NCBI GenBank assembly: GCA_029204225.1
Contig: CM055092.1
Span: forward strand, 40,514,016-40,578,015
Source of the DNA: Diphasiastrum complanatum
Taxonomy: Eukaryota; Streptophyta; Lycopodiopsida; Lycopodiales; Lycopodiaceae
Direction of reading: 5' to 3'
Length of the DNA: 64,000 nt
Shown here: positions 22,639 through 34,640 of the stretch, piece after piece
Position numbering within the stretch: the first letter of the stretch is position 1
Layout: each line of letters starts with the position of its first letter
Translations under genes and position numbers: made by a program
The notes under the pieces: model-generated
The model's input: only the letters and a program-made list of their open reading frames with translations
What the model was told of the DNA's origin: nothing
Database searches by the model: none

Positions 22639-22962
22639 CTACGCGTAGGCAATGCACCCAAAGACTCTTAGGTTCTTCAGAGAAGGCTTGGAGCCTGTCC
22701 ACACCTCGTGGGGTGTCTTGTCTGAGAGGGCCTTGGTCGAACATCTGTTCTGAATGTAAGCTGCAGTGGAGACAGCTTCAGCCCATAACCTCTTGGGCAA
22801 CGATGCATGTGCTAGCATACACTTAGCAGATTCGACCAGAGTTCGGTTCTTCCTCCCAACTAAGCCATTAGACTGCGGACTATAAGGAGTGATGAATTGT
22901 TGCTCAATGCCTTGGCTTTGGCAGTATTCCTTGAACTCGACAGAGATATATTCTCCAAACAT
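22639..22962 (-). pseudogene. Copia integrase core, C-half
   Basis: GEYISVEFKEYCQSQGIEQQF, TPYSPQSNGLVGRKNRTL and CSTKALSDKTPHEVWTGSKPS match the second half of the copia integrase catalytic core including the Glu of the D,D35E triad. The frame enters straight from LTR sequence at about 22955, so the first half is gone. Confidence 0.9.
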
Positions 22963-23826
22963 TTAAATGGATGAAGTTCTAGATGAATAATTTGTCACGA
23001 ATTGCAAGACAAATTATCTTTCACGAATGATTCGCAAAGAGCTAGACTGTGCTCGACTGATAATTAGTCGTGAAAGACAAGACTAAAAGTTAATTGTCTA
23101 TTACCCAAAAGAGCAACAAGAAAGATCAGACAGAATGAAGAATAAGCATAGCAATATTGACAGATCTAGAACGTAGAACAAATGAACTGTGTCAGATTAA
23201 GTATATCAAGTATACAAGTCAATCATCCGGTAGAGCACAAGACTGTAGCGGACAAAACCGCGTGCCCTACAAAGCTTATTTCTGTCTGTAATGAGAAATG
23301 AAACCTCTTCTCTTGGTCTCTTCTTCACTCACTTGATCATCTAATCATCATCATCGAATACTCAGATGGTATCCAATATATATACATAATATTACAGGTG
23401 TGCAGATGCAAAAGTATAGAGTGGATGTGCTATCTGTAGGAGATCGTGGGTGGCTGCAATTGTTGCCCAATCTGTTAGCGCAACTGCATGGGGTGAAGGT
23501 GAAAAGGGTGCGACGTCAGCCAGTACTGAAGTGAACGTTGGTGATGACGCAAAAGTGCGTCACTCTCACGAATGGCCTTAGGATAAGATGTACAGGGTGC
23601 CTTATATGTTAGGGCACCTTTGGAATTCAGTAAGGTAGTGTCCTCTTTACGCCTGTCACCATGACCTGTGTAAGAACACAGTGTCGAGATTCATTCGTCT
23701 TTTCTTCGTCTGTGCGAATTTGCATGTAAAAATGCAGACTACGTGAAAACGTTAGAAAAAATATGAAGCATGAATGGAGGCAGATTAAAATTGGGATTTA
23801 GGATAGTAGAAGGAGTAAATCCAACA
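22955..23826 (-). repeat. 5' LTR of the copia element, inner end deleted
   Basis: About 870 bp corresponds to the outer part of the 1070 bp partner at 20068-21137. The missing part is the U5 end next to the primer-binding site. Confidence 0.88.
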
Positions 23827-23831
23827 TTCCG
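23827..23831. repeat. Target site duplication TTCCG (right)
   Basis: Identical to 20063-20067. Confidence 0.85.
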
Positions 23832-23882
23832 GGCCTTAAATCGAGGAAGGCTCGTTGCCAGAGGGCCTTCCCCGGCGTAAAA

Positions 23883-23918
23883 CACTGGGTAAAAGTTTTA
23901 TCCAGTTTTTACCCAGTG
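23883..23918. repeat. 12 bp inverted repeat hairpin
   Basis: CACTGGGTAAAA (23883-23894) and its exact inverse TTTTACCCAGTG (23907-23918) surround a 12-base loop. It lies just outside the split foldback sequence. Confidence 0.75.
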
Positions 23919-25009
23919 CCAGCAGCTTCATCCTCTTCTATTTCTTTCCCTGTCAATAAGTTCCCGAGCGGCAGTGACTCTATACAGACTAGTGGTTTTT
24001 TTTGCAACGGCCTGTTGTAGAGAGCTAGCAAAATTGTGCCAGGTAAGCAGACGTGTAAATACAAAGAAAAATTTTAGACAGTGCTTTACGATTTCATAAT
24101 ATGCCAAAAAAAAAAGAAGGTGCGTTTAACATCAAATCTCATAATATGCAAAAAAAAAAAAAAAAACATTGTAGATGGTTATAATGTGAGCTTCAATGTT
24201 TTATAGACAACTTTGTATTCACGATCTATTTCAAATGTAGCTTCAACACACATCATTTCTTGAGGAAGGCCGACCTTTGCAAAATTTAATCATGTTCAGC
24301 AACGTGAGAATCTTTCAAGCAAATCCTTTACACATGGGAAGGAGGTCAAACTCATAGTATTGACTTTTTGATGATTCAGAGATATAGCTACTCACAAGTT
24401 GCCTCCAAGTGGCAAACTAGGTGGAAGACTTGTTGAGAAATAACCAACCTTGGAGATGCCAAGGGATGTTTGCAAGGATAGAAACTCAATAACATGGACA
24501 CTCCCAACAACCCAATAGGTGGTTGTCCCTCCAAATTCACCAAATAGCTCACTTATTGTTTTGAAAAGTTGTTGAACCCTTGTCACAAATCAAAGAATTT
24601 TTTGAACGCTCGTCACATCTATCTGTCAGGGCAATGCTCTAGAAAATTGTTGGCTCTCCACATCTAATTGTAAGGGCTTGGATGATCGCCTAGCCTTTTA
24701 TGTTGTTTATTGCACTTTTCAGTTCAAAGTTAGTTAAAAGTAGCAATGATTATGTGCACCATTATTTTTTCTCGTTAGACTACTAGGCTAAAAGGCCTAG
24801 TACTTGTCATAACCCTAACCCCTTTTAAGCTTGTAGTTATTCCTCTCGCTAATCAAAGTGTATAGGTCAATTGCTAATCAGAGTGTATAGATGAATTGCT
24901 TGGTTGGAGAATTGCTCCTATCTTCCGTCTTGAATCTACTATGTTGTTTGAAGTGCTAATGGTTTTTACTTGATTGATTCTCAATTTGTTATCAAAGCTT
25001 CAATTGTCG
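23919..25009. other. No gene seen; A-rich tracts
   Basis: Two similar stretches, TTTCATAATATGCCAAAA and TCTCATAATATGCAAAAA, each end in a run of A (about 24092-24118 and 24140-24167). They could be poly(A) tails of short retroposons. Nothing else is recognisable. Confidence 0.4.
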
Positions 25010-25925
25010 TTGTTGGAACAACACTTTCAGGGCTTAAGGCTATATTTATATTCGAGGAGGAGGACAATCAAGCAGACAAATAGAATTTAAGTAAATTATG
25101 AGTCACTCTTAGAGACTTTTCCTTCAAAAATGGTTTTTTTGTTGTGAAAATTTGAAATAGCACGTTCTTGGTCAATTCTCAACGGAATTAGACAAGATTT
25201 GAAACAATACTGATGTTCTTGGATGGAGTAGGATGCCTACAATATATCTCAAATATCTGAGTGTTCACAAGGAAGGATATAGATAACATCTACAAGGTGG
25301 TTGCCACCGGCTATTGTGACAATAATTGTGGCCTACATAAGTTACATGTAGCCAAACCTAGGGAATATGGATTGGCATCATCAATTGCATCTCGATCGGA
25401 GTTATGGCATCATAGGATGAGTCAATTATGGCAGTTTGTAGTCGATGAACAAATTGGCAATGGTAACTGATTTGCCAACGTTGCAGGATATGAAATACTC
25501 AATTTGCAAGGTTGTGTGATGGGCAAATGCAATAGGGAGAAATTCAAAGAGTGGGAGTGACTCAAGCCAAGGGAATATTCAAAGTCATTCACGGTGACTT
25601 ATGAGGTTCAATAAAGACCGTGCCATTAGGAGGAGCCTACTATTATATGACATTCATAGATGATCATTCCAAGAGGACATGTCTCTTGAAAAATAATTTA
25701 AAACATTTGTTGTTTCAAGAAATTCAAGACATTAGTGGAAATTAGATGGATGCATGCATTAAGGTGTTGAGATCATATAGAGAGGGCCAATATAAATGAG
25801 TTTGAAGAATTTTGCAAGGAGCATGGGATCAAGAGGCAGTTTACTCAAGTACACACCTCACAAAGCAATGAAATTATCGAAAGTAGAAATCACACAATTA
25901 TGAAGAGTGATCTATGAGGAGGCCA
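25010..25925 (+). pseudogene. Copia pre-integrase and integrase relic
   Basis: Pieces in order: ELWHHRMSQL (the H of the pre-integrase zinc region, in the open frame 25261-25470), CIMGKCNREKF-like, AYYYMTFIDDHSKRT (integrase core around the first Asp), and FEEFCKEHGIKRQFTQVHTS followed by SRNHTIM (around the catalytic Glu). Frames change repeatedly and there are stops. Upstream gag/protease is not readable. The element ends at about 25925, where different LTR-like DNA starts. Confidence 0.8.
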
Positions 25926-27182
25926 CTTGACAAATGGACAAAAGGGCTCGAAGGGCATGAAAACAAGGCCTCATTTTGAAGGGGCACCCCTGAGATTTAC
26001 TATAAAAGGAGGCCACTCTTTGTGCTAATTATAGTTGGATAATAATGTGATAGTGAGTTGATAGTTGGAGTTGATGAGCTTGATGTGCTAGGTTTGATGT
26101 GACAGTTGAATGCCATGTTCATTGAGAGTGTCATTATATTTGTTGAGAGTTAGTTAGAATTCATTTGAGCTGGAAGCCATGTTGGTTGAGAGTCTTTTGG
26201 AGTGTGAGCCTGTTTGTTTGAGGGAGCTTGTTGTTTAGTTCCATTTTGTGTTATTACTACTTGGATGTTACTTGTTTTGTGTAGTGTCTACAATTGGGTG
26301 TTTTGGACTGATGTTGTGCTTGAGAATGCTGAATGTTGAGTGATTAATTCCCCTTCGTTGTTTTTTGTTCCATGTTAGTTGCTTAACATGTGGAATGGTT
26401 GTTTGATTGGTGGAGATTGAGTAAATGATGGTAGATTGATGGTTGGAAGTTGGTTGTAGAGGTAATGATTATATCTCTTGTTTGGCTTTGGATGTTAGCC
26501 CAATGTTGGGTATGTGTTTGTGTGTCTATGCATTGAGGGGGGAGAATGTAAAAGAGCGCGTGTGAGAGTGTTGCATTCTAATGGGTGTTTGTGATCCATG
26601 ATGGAGAGGATGGTTTTTTCTAGAGAGAGAATTGAGGTTGTTGGATGAGTGTTGAAGAGATTTGGTTGTTGTGAGGATCAAATGGTATCCAAGAAAAGAC
26701 GTCATTTGTGGGAGAGAATAGAGATATGAGAGTATTCGAGGGTGTGCCCTTTGTAAGGAGGGGAATGTATTGTTTGCTTTGCTTGGTTGTGAAGGAGTTG
26801 AAGTATTACTTTGTCATGGATGTTCGTGGTTTTACTTAGGTTGTGGTTCAAACTCAACAATTGATTGTGTGAAGGTGACTGTCATAATGGTTAGTTAAAG
26901 GAGTATTGAGGTTTAGTAACCTAGTTGCTCAAAATGGGTTGTTTTGAGGCTAGTGGTTGGTCGTTGGCATCATGTGGCTTGAGTGCTTGGAGAGTGATGT
27001 TATGAGTGAACTCCCTCCTATTCCTATCCCCACTCTAACAAAGTTAGTAGTGTTAACCACAACAACATCATAGAATATGTGGTTGAGAGATAGGTGCGTC
27101 CAAGGAAGGTGATGAATCTCCCTCACTGAATAAAGAAACACTTTGCTACTGCTGAGGATGTGAGATCACCTCATCAGATCCT
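25926..27182. other. GT-rich, LTR-like sequence without genes
   Basis: A CTATAAAAGGAGGCC box at about 25999-26013 looks like an LTR promoter. It is followed by over a kilobase of TTGTTGAG/GTTGATAG-rich DNA. No primer-binding site or partner LTR is seen. Confidence 0.4.
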
Positions 27183-27846
27183 TGTTAGATTTTAATGCTC
27201 AGCCTTAACAATCGTTCAAGTAATGAGCATCGTGAAAACAGCTGAAGGCCAACTACATATTTTGGACCTTCGCATTTTTCACAATCTTCGTTTTTTTCTT
27301 AAAAAAATTTTTAGGCACCTTTGCATTTTTCACACCTTCGGAGAAAATGCAACAAAGTGACCAGAATTCCTTGAAATCCTACCTTCGGGTTTTTCGCAAT
27401 AGTGGCAGACCGACATCGCCAACTTATCATCAACCCTAAAACTAGTTGGACAGCTAAATATCCCAAGGGTGGTTACCTACTTTGTACATATACAAAGACT
27501 GGCGTAAATAGCATTCAATGCTTGTCAGATATTTTTGAAGACCCTTGTGAATATATATATTACTAGCTGAATCAAGTAAGTAAGATTATTAATATTATCA
27601 GAATCATCTGTAGTTAGCGTAATCACGCTCAACAATCAAGCTAAAGTAATCACTTTAATATTGTACTCACTGTTGATATTAATCATAGTGCAATTTTCTG
27701 TCTCACTATTGTACTGTTCATTTGCGCACTTTGTATGAATGATTTATCTTAAACATTTATGCTGCTTACTATTGTGTTTCCGATCCTACATGCCTATGCT
27801 CAAAGCTTTGAGCTTCCGCTACCAATCATCCCCACGTTTTTTGACA
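27183..27846 (+). repeat. Copia 5' LTR
   Basis: Starts TGTTAGATTTTAATG and ends TTTTTTGACA, directly followed by the primer-binding site. The U3 part contains several GCATTTTTCAC words (about 27268-27340). No 3' partner is present in the window. Confidence 0.8.
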
Positions 27847-27858
27847 TGGTATCAGAGC
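27847..27858 (+). other. Primer-binding site (initiator Met tRNA)
   Basis: TGGTATCAGAGC immediately after the LTR end. Confidence 0.93.
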
Positions 27859-27989
27859 AGGCATTTCAGTAATCTACATTTCAATTGCGGATAATTAGTC
27901 TTGTTTCTACCAAGACGTCTTTCTAGCAAACGCGCAGCCAACAGTATTTCGACAATTGTTGTTTCTGCCAACGATCTTGTTCAACCAGA

Positions 27990-28600
27990 ATGGATCCATC
28001 ATCTAGTCCATCTCTTGATGACAAACTCGATGGAGATAACTACCATCTCTGGAAATTCAAGATGAAGGTTATACTTCTAGCCAAAGAACCGTGGGACATA
28101 GTTGATGGCACAGAGCTCAAACTAGAAGGTGATGCAGCCAGCATCACCAAGTGGAGAATGAGAGATGGCAAAGCATTTGCCATGATCACCCTCAACATCA
28201 AGTATACTCAGATCAGCCACATACGTGCTGCTCAGACTGCTAAAGATGCATGGGACATCCTAGCAACTCTCCACGATATCAGAGATGTGACTTCCAAGCT
28301 ACACTTGAGAGAAAAATTTTTCACCCTGAAAATCTCTAATGCAGAGAGTATTTCAAGTCACCTCAACACTTTCAAAAATCCTATGGAGCAAATGACTGCA
28401 ACTGGCTCAGTCATAGAAGATTCTGATGCTCTCATCACTCTATTATCGAGTCTACTTGAAACCTAGTGAGAACTGGGTCATGGCAATTTCGACCTAGGAG
28501 CACCTCACTCTGTCAAGAGTAATTTCACTGCTCCTACAAGAAGAGATTAGAAGATCTGCATCTTATTCAGGCTTAGAGTCGGATCCTCAAGATCTATATT
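27990..28600 (+). pseudogene. Copia gag (UBN2-type), truncated
   Basis: The open frame 27990-28466 (158 codons) begins MDPSSSPSLDDKLDGDNYHL and reads LWKFKMKVILLAKE, TAKDAWDILATL and VTSKLHLREKFFTLKI. This is the gag capsid-like domain of copia elements, which packages element RNA. A stop interrupts it at 28464-28466 and homology fades by about 28600, just before LTR sequence of the next element. No zinc knuckle or pol is present, so only the first part of gag survives. Confidence 0.87.
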
Positions 28601-28671
28601 CAAAAAATCAGAAGTTTAGATCCAAGAGGTCTACATAGTTAGGTTATCAACGTTAATTTTAGTGAAGGTAG

Positions 28672-29524
28672 ACGTTGCAGCCTCCTCACGCTCATTCCAT
28701 GCACTGTGCAATTAGATTTGACAACGATAGCAGCCACCCACGATCTCCCACAGACAGCACAAGCACTTTTATACTTTCTTCATCTCACACCTGTAAAATT
28801 ATGTATATATAGTGAATACCATCTGCGTATTCAAACAAGCAAGATGCAATAGTATCAGAACGAAACATCATTGATAATCAAAGATAGACATTGTAGATGC
28901 TTTTGCGCATTGATTCTTTTCTTCCAGATGTATTGTCAGTAATAGGTTTATCACCTTTACAGATTGTGTGATTAGCTTTGTGAAGCACGCGGTTACATCC
29001 GCTATTGTTTTGTGTTCACCTGCATTATTGACTTGTATATTTCGTTATACTTAATCTGATTACAACTCTGTTTGTTCTGCGTTCAGATTTGTGTCAATAT
29101 TGCAATGCTTTTCTAAATTCTGTCTGACTCTATTATTACTTAATCTGGTAGTTTGCTCTTCACAAATTATTATTAGTCTAGCTGTTTGCGACTAATATTT
29201 ACTCTTGCTCTTTGCGACTGATTATCAGTCTAACTCTTCGCGAATAATTCGTGACTAATAATTTGTCTAGCTGTTCGCGACAAATTATCTTTCTGATGTT
29301 TTGATGCTTAACGTTTGGCTACGTAATCAGATCAAACGTGATTTCTATCACTAATATTCTGTTCAAGACTGATAGGCGTAGTCATGTTTAAAGAAAAAGT
29401 GAGATAGCTTATTCCGCTGCGTACAAACATTTTCCATTCGAGTTCGTATCTTTTTGAGTTTCGAGCTTCTTTTCGTGTTCATTTCTTTTCGAGTTATCTT
29501 CGTTTCACACCCCTCTTTCCAACA
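28672..29524 (+). repeat. 5' LTR of the gag-only copia element
   Basis: Direct repeat of 30402-31149. It ends CTTTCCAACA directly before the primer-binding site. U5 sequence (ACGCGGTTACATCCGCTA; TTTGGCTACGTAATCAGA) is related to the inverted LTRs at 20-24 kb, so these are one family. The true 5' end of this LTR is missing or too diverged to place. Confidence 0.82.
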
Positions 29525-29536
29525 TGGTATCAGGGC
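29525..29536 (+). other. Primer-binding site, one mismatch
   Basis: TGGTATCAGGGC, one base different from the TGGTATCAGAGC used elsewhere in the window. Confidence 0.85.
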
Positions 29537-29680
29537 TACTTTCTATAGCTTGATAAGCTTCCATAGTAACAAGACTCTATTAGCCAATAGAGTAATTGTC
29601 TTCTTGTTTTGTAATTTAGCACCAGATTTTCATACTTAAGTCACTGATAATTATTCCTATCACCTAGACTAATCTTCAAC

Positions 29681-30270
29681 ATGGATTTCCAAGAGAAAGC
29701 CAGTCCTATCATGGACAAGCTTGATGGAGCCAATTAACATCTATGGAAATCTAAGATGAGAACTGTGCTAATGGCTAAAGAATTGTATGACGTTGTTACA
29801 GGTGCGGAGGAAAAACTTAAAGCTGATGACGCAGCAATCGCCAGATGGAAGCTGAAGGATGGCAAGGAATTCGAGCTGATCATCCTCAACATTTCAGATA
29901 CTCAGATTGGCCATGTATCCGAAGCTTAGACATCCAAAGAAGTCTGGGACATCTTGAGCACATTATACGAAGTGTGAGTCTCAGATATAGCTTCCAAGCT
30001 ACATCTCAAGAAGAAATTTTACTCCCTCAAGATGGCAAATGGTGATTCTCTGCAGAATCACATCAACCAATTCAAGAACCTACTGAAGCAAATTCGCTGT
30101 CGGATTTGTCATAGACAATCAAAATGCAGTGATGCAACTGCTTACAAGCTTGCCAAGCTCATACGACAACTAGGTGATGATCATCACGACACATCTAGAG
30201 TTGACTCTTTCAAGAGTCATTACAATGTTGTTGCAGGAAGACACGCAGAGGAACGAAGCCTCTAGTTCCT
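29681..30270 (+). pseudogene. Copia gag with stops (UBN2-type)
   Basis: Starting at ATG 29681 it reads MDFQEKASPIMDKLDGAN, then a TAA stop where YHLW is expected, KSKMRTVLMAKE, SKEVWDILSTLYEV and SKLHLKKKFYSLKM. Homology then drops out by about 30270, about 130 bases before the 3' LTR. Thus the element is LTR - damaged gag - LTR, with all of pol deleted. Confidence 0.85.
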
Positions 30271-30401
30271 CAGCTAATTCTCACGCTTTGTACACCAACA
30301 AGAGGATGTCAAAGGTGCCCTTATAGAAAAGCGAAGGTACCTTGTAAATCAGTTTTTAAGGCATTTGTTAGAGGGTCGCGTTTTTCGCATTTTCATCAAC
30401 G

Positions 30402-31149
30402 TCGTCGCAGCCTCCTCACGCTCATCCCATGCACTGTGCAATCAGATTTGACAACGACAACAGCCACTCACGATCTCCCACAGACAACACAACCACTTAT
30501 GTACTTTCTTCATCTGCACACATGTAAAATTATGTATATATATTGAATACCATCTGCGTATTTAGACAAGCAAGATGCCATAGTATCATAACGAAACATC
30601 ACTGATAATCAGAGATAGATATTGTAGATGCTTTCGCACATTGATTTTTTTTTTTCCCTATGTATTGTCAGTAATAGGTTTATCACCTTTACAGATTGTG
30701 TGATTAGCTTTGTGAAGCACGCGGTTACGTCCGCTATTGTTTTGTGCTCATCTGCATTATTGACCTGTATATTTTGTTATGCTTAATCTGATTACAGCTC
30801 CGTTTGTACTGCGTTCAGATTTGTGTCAATATTGCAATGTTTTTCTAAATTTTGTTTGACTTTATTATTACTTAATCTGGTAGTCTGCTCTTCGCGAATT
30901 ATTATTAGTCTAGCTGTTCGCGACAAATTATCTTTCTGATGTTTTGATGCTTAACGTTTGGCTACGTAATCAGATTGAACGTGATTTCTATCACTAATGT
31001 TCTGTTCGAGACTGATAGGCGTAGTCATGCTTAAGAAAAGAGTGTGATAGCTTATTCTACTGCGCACGAACATTTTCCATTCGGGTTCGTTTCTTTTCAA
31101 GTTTCGAGTTCGCTTCTTTTCGTGTTCGTTTCATCACCCTATATTCCAA
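30402..31149 (+). repeat. 3' LTR of the gag-only copia element
   Basis: Matches 28672-29524 with scattered differences and a shorter middle. It ends around TATTCCAA at 31149. A TGTTAGAGGGTCGCG at 30366 may be its real start. Confidence 0.8.
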
Positions 31150-31844
31150 GTGAATTTTGATGCCTTATAGGTTGCCATGGTGCATTTAAGATACCACCGT
31201 GGCTACTCTCAACAATGCTTATGGGCAAAGTGTGTACTAGGAACATTGAGTAACATTTGTGCCCACGAATTGCTTAAATGTGGTGCATGATCATTTACTG
31301 CTCTCATGGGTGCGAGGGTGATGAGACCATGAGTACTTGCAAATTAGGATGTGCACCAAGGACTTGAACCTTATGTTACAACATTCAACCAACAATTATG
31401 TATATTGGCTCCATGTTTTGCTCATGGGGTGAATCTGAACTCGACTACATGGCAAATGTTTAGATTCTGAATTATCTTGGCAAGTAGACAACTCGTAACA
31501 TGAAGTGATTAGACAACCGGGAGAGATGCATTGCTCAGCCATTATGAGAGTTGCTGGATGTCGGAGTTATTTTCATTTGTCTGTGTAGTGCCTTACATAA
31601 AGGGTAAAGTCCCAATGCAAGGGTTTTGTGCTTGTGAAAGCTTGCTCAAGGGCATGAGCCTGGGGAGGCATTAAGCCCACTCAATTGCTTGGGCCTTTAC
31701 GCAACTACACCGGTTTCCTCCTAGGCTCCTAATCCCTACTTTGGGACATTCCCGCTTTTTATGGGCAATGGGCATAACGCCCTACCGTGGGAGGTGTTTG
31801 GGAATAGGAGGGGCCCTCTCCGTTTCTGTTGAAACGTCTCGTTG

Positions 31845-31848
<4 letters not shown>
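31150..31848. other. No gene seen
   Basis: No open frame, repeat or element boundary could be recognised here. Confidence 0.5.

Positions 31849-31897
<49 letters not shown>
31849..31897. repeat. (CT)n microsatellite
   Basis: About 24 CT dinucleotides, followed by GCATTCTCTCGCGTCTC. 31898-32560 shows no supported gene. Confidence 0.97.
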
Positions 31898-31903
<6 letters not shown>

Positions 31904-32562
31904 TCTCGCGTCTCTTCTATTCTATGCTGTTGCTACCGCGTTGGAGGCGAAAGAACCAAAAAAACCTTTCGCAGATTGAATTAGCTACTCGTTCGGCTGT
32001 TGCTGCGTCAAGAGCAAAATTACATTCACAATCTCATTGCTTCTGCTGCAGGCTAATAATCTTGCAAACACCAGCTTTGGCTTTCTCTTTGTTCTTCAGT
32101 AGAACGTATGTTAATGTTTGTTTATCTTCCAAGTAGATGCTTCGATCGAAATGGACTAGAATATTATAAAGGGCTATTTATACATCTAGCACTGCTGTTA
32201 TGATTTGATTGAAACTGAATTAGGAAATCATAAGGGGCTATCTGTCTATCTAGCACTGCTTTCCTCCAGAGAATGGATTTCTACCATAGTTTTCTTACAA
32301 ATCAGCCCACGTGAGTATGAATGAACAGGCAGCTGCATTTCATAAAAGGAGTTCAGAGAGCCATATTCCAGTCCAGCTTACCATCATGCCAAGTGCTGGG
32401 CCTTGCTTAGTACTTTGGATTCACTTTCTGCAGCATAATTTTCATGCCCTTTTAAACCATACATGTCCAAGCAAAACCTTCTTGTGAAGAGTTAATGAAT
32501 GGTTGCCACCATATCACATGCATATTTCACAGAATGTACACGTGAACAGCCAGTGACTTGCT

Positions 32563-32588
32563 GCTACATAGCAGGTATGCTATGTAGC
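32563..32588. repeat. 11 bp perfect inverted repeat
   Basis: GCTACATAGCA and its inverse TGCTATGTAGC around a 4-base GGTA spacer. Nearby (32500-32700) the words GGACAGCCAATG and GGCTGCCACATAG recur, suggesting a small local repeat. Confidence 0.7.
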
Positions 32589-32854
32589 ATATCCCACTAA
32601 AACTTTCACATGGACAGCCAATGAAACACTACCAGATAGCACTTGCACATTGAGAAAAATGTGCATCTGGACAGCCAATGGCTGGCTGCCACATAGTGCA
32701 CGTGCTTCGCACTTTTGAGTTATGTAGGCAAAGGCTTGACCACCCTTGGACCTTCCACTCTGATATGGGTGGCATCTCAGGCAGCCGCACCCTCCAAGGG
32801 CAGAAGGCACTGAGCTGACACCCTCTAACTTCCGTGAGGGCTTTGTAGTTTCAG

Positions 32855-34640
32855 GAGTGGGAATTTGAACCAACGAGATTACCAATATGCTAAAAAACCC
32901 AAGTATGAGTTCTTTACCAAAGAAATAGCTTATTTGGGCCATATTTTTTTAAAAGATGGGATTAAGATGGACCCCGATAAGGTTAACTGGCCAAGACCGA
33001 CTAGTGTTTCAGAGCTCCAAGTTTTTCTAGGATTGTTAGGATACTATAGATGATTTGTCAAGGATTACGCTAAGATAATAGTTCCTACGACCAATCTTCT
33101 TAAGGGAAAAGGACAGGAAAGGAAAGTTCGAGCAATAGAGAGTTTTGGTACCCTCAAAACAACTTTAGCTACAACACCATGACGACCAATTGTGCTCGAA
33201 AGTAAAAAGCTCAAACCAGCCCAAACTAGGTATAGTGCCCATGAAAAAGGACTCTATACCATAATTCATGCATTTGAGACTTGGAGACACTATTTGTATG
33301 GTGCCAACTTTGAGATCCTGACCGATTGTGAGAGCCTTAGATATTTTGTGCAATCAACCTTAGCTTAGGGGTCGAAAAGCTTGATGGGTTGAGTTAGTGC
33401 TATGTCTATCAACTATAGTCAAGAAGAGTTTAAGATAGTCCTAGATGCTCTTAGTAGAATGTCTATGATAAACGAGTTAAGTCTTACCCAAATTCATAAT
33501 GAGTTACTCGAGTCCTTGCAAAGAGATGCAAGCATGATGCTTATTTCTCCATAGTCTGGAAAACAATCCAAAATAGAGATTTACAAACATCTGAGTTCCT
33601 AGGGCTGGAGATAGTTCATCCAAGCATATGACAAGTTTCATTGAGGATGAAGAGTCTGAGTATATGCCAAAAGATGTTGAGGACTCCAAGTTTGTAGAAC
33701 TCGTGTATAGCACAATGGTTGAGGGTTAGAGTACTCAAGGATTCAAATATGATATTCCATCAAAGATGAGTATCTACTCTACATAAATAGGGTATGTGTC
33801 CTCGATCTAGAGGATTTCAGGTGCCAAGTTTTGTATGATTGTCATGATAGCCCATCGCAGGACACCCATGCATTCAAAAGACATACGAGCTTCTTCGGAG
33901 GCAATTTTTTTTGGGCCTATTATGAGAAAGGACATCCATTAGTACGTGATTAGTTGCCAGAAATGTCAGGTTAGTAAAACAGAGCGTTACTGCAACCCTT
34001 AGAAATACTAGTTGGTAAGTGGAAAAGCATATCCATGTATTTTGTAGTAGGTCTACCTAAGATCCAAAAAGGTCATGATGCTATATTGGTCACAATTGAC
34101 CACTTGACCGAAATGGCGTATTTTATTCCAACCAAAGCATCTGTCACAGCTCCAAAATTAGCAAGGTTGCTTGTAGAAGGGTTGTTTAAGTTTTACCGTC
34201 TTCCTAGACTGGGATATCAAGTTTTGATGGGGGTTTTTGTAGTATTCCATTGCCTCCATTCCAAACTTAATATGAGTACAACTGATCATCCTCATATCGA
34301 CAGTTAAACAAAAAGAATAAACCAAGTATTTGAAGATATGCTTAGGGCATACGTCAACAAGAATCAAACAAATTGGGTATCTTCCTATATTGGAGTTTGC
34401 TTACAACAATGCCAAATATTCAAGAACTACGGGATACAACCGATCCTACACCACCCACTCTCGCTCAAGCTTCCGCTGCCAGCCATACTCTCGATTTTCG
34501 ACACTTAGAGAAGACCTAAATCAAATGGTAGAACATGCCAAAGAAGGATTAGACAAGTCCGGGATCGAGGACATGAGCATAGGTAATGTGATTTGTTTAC
34601 CATTATAAGGAGATTAGGCAAAGTTACCTATCAACCAAAA
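32855..34640 (+). pseudogene. Ty3/gypsy RT-RNase H-integrase relic
   Basis: Order along the plus strand: reverse transcriptase thumb (KYEFFTKEIAYLGHIFLKDG, PRPTSVSELQVFLGLLGYYR), RNase H (HEKGLYTIIHAFETWRHYLY, TDCESLRYFVQ), a degenerate integrase zinc finger (ISCQKCQVSKTER near 33950-33990), and integrase core (MYFVVGLPKIQKGHDAIL, TIDHLTEMAYFIPTKA, RINQVFEDMLRAYVNKN). Multiple stops and shifts; gag, protease and the RT palm are absent. A polypurine tract (34938-34952) and LTR follow, so this is the 3' two-thirds of a plus-strand element. Confidence 0.9.

Larger units (their letters stand above)
20068..23826 (-). mobile_element. Internally deleted copia retrotransposon
   Basis: A minus-strand element is flanked by TTCCG duplications. 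The 3' LTR is complete (20068-21137, TG...CA); the 5' LTR lacks about 0.2 kb at its inner end. No primer-binding site, gag, protease or integrase N-terminus remains: the 5' LTR joins integrase directly near 22955-22962. A second deletion removed the reverse transcriptase palm. Pieces in order: integrase C-half (22962-22639), linker/early RT (22614-22126), late RT (about 22051-21851) and RNase H (21747-21145). The LTR family is related to the gag-only element at 28.7-31.1 kb. Confidence 0.92.
20014..23873. repeat. Foldback (MITE-like) sequence split by a copia element
   Basis: GGGGAAGGCCCT at 20014-20025 and its exact inverse AGGGCCTTCCCC at 23862-23873 flank the copia insertion. Without the insertion and one TTCCG copy they would be about 95 bases apart in a partly self-complementary segment. 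It sits about 0.4 kb upstream of the CCDC22 start codon. No transposon superfamily can be named. Confidence 0.55.

Noticed and set aside
32580-32942. 120-codon minus-strand ORF
   Set aside because: Partly antisense to the gypsy RT relic and to local repeats; no domain.
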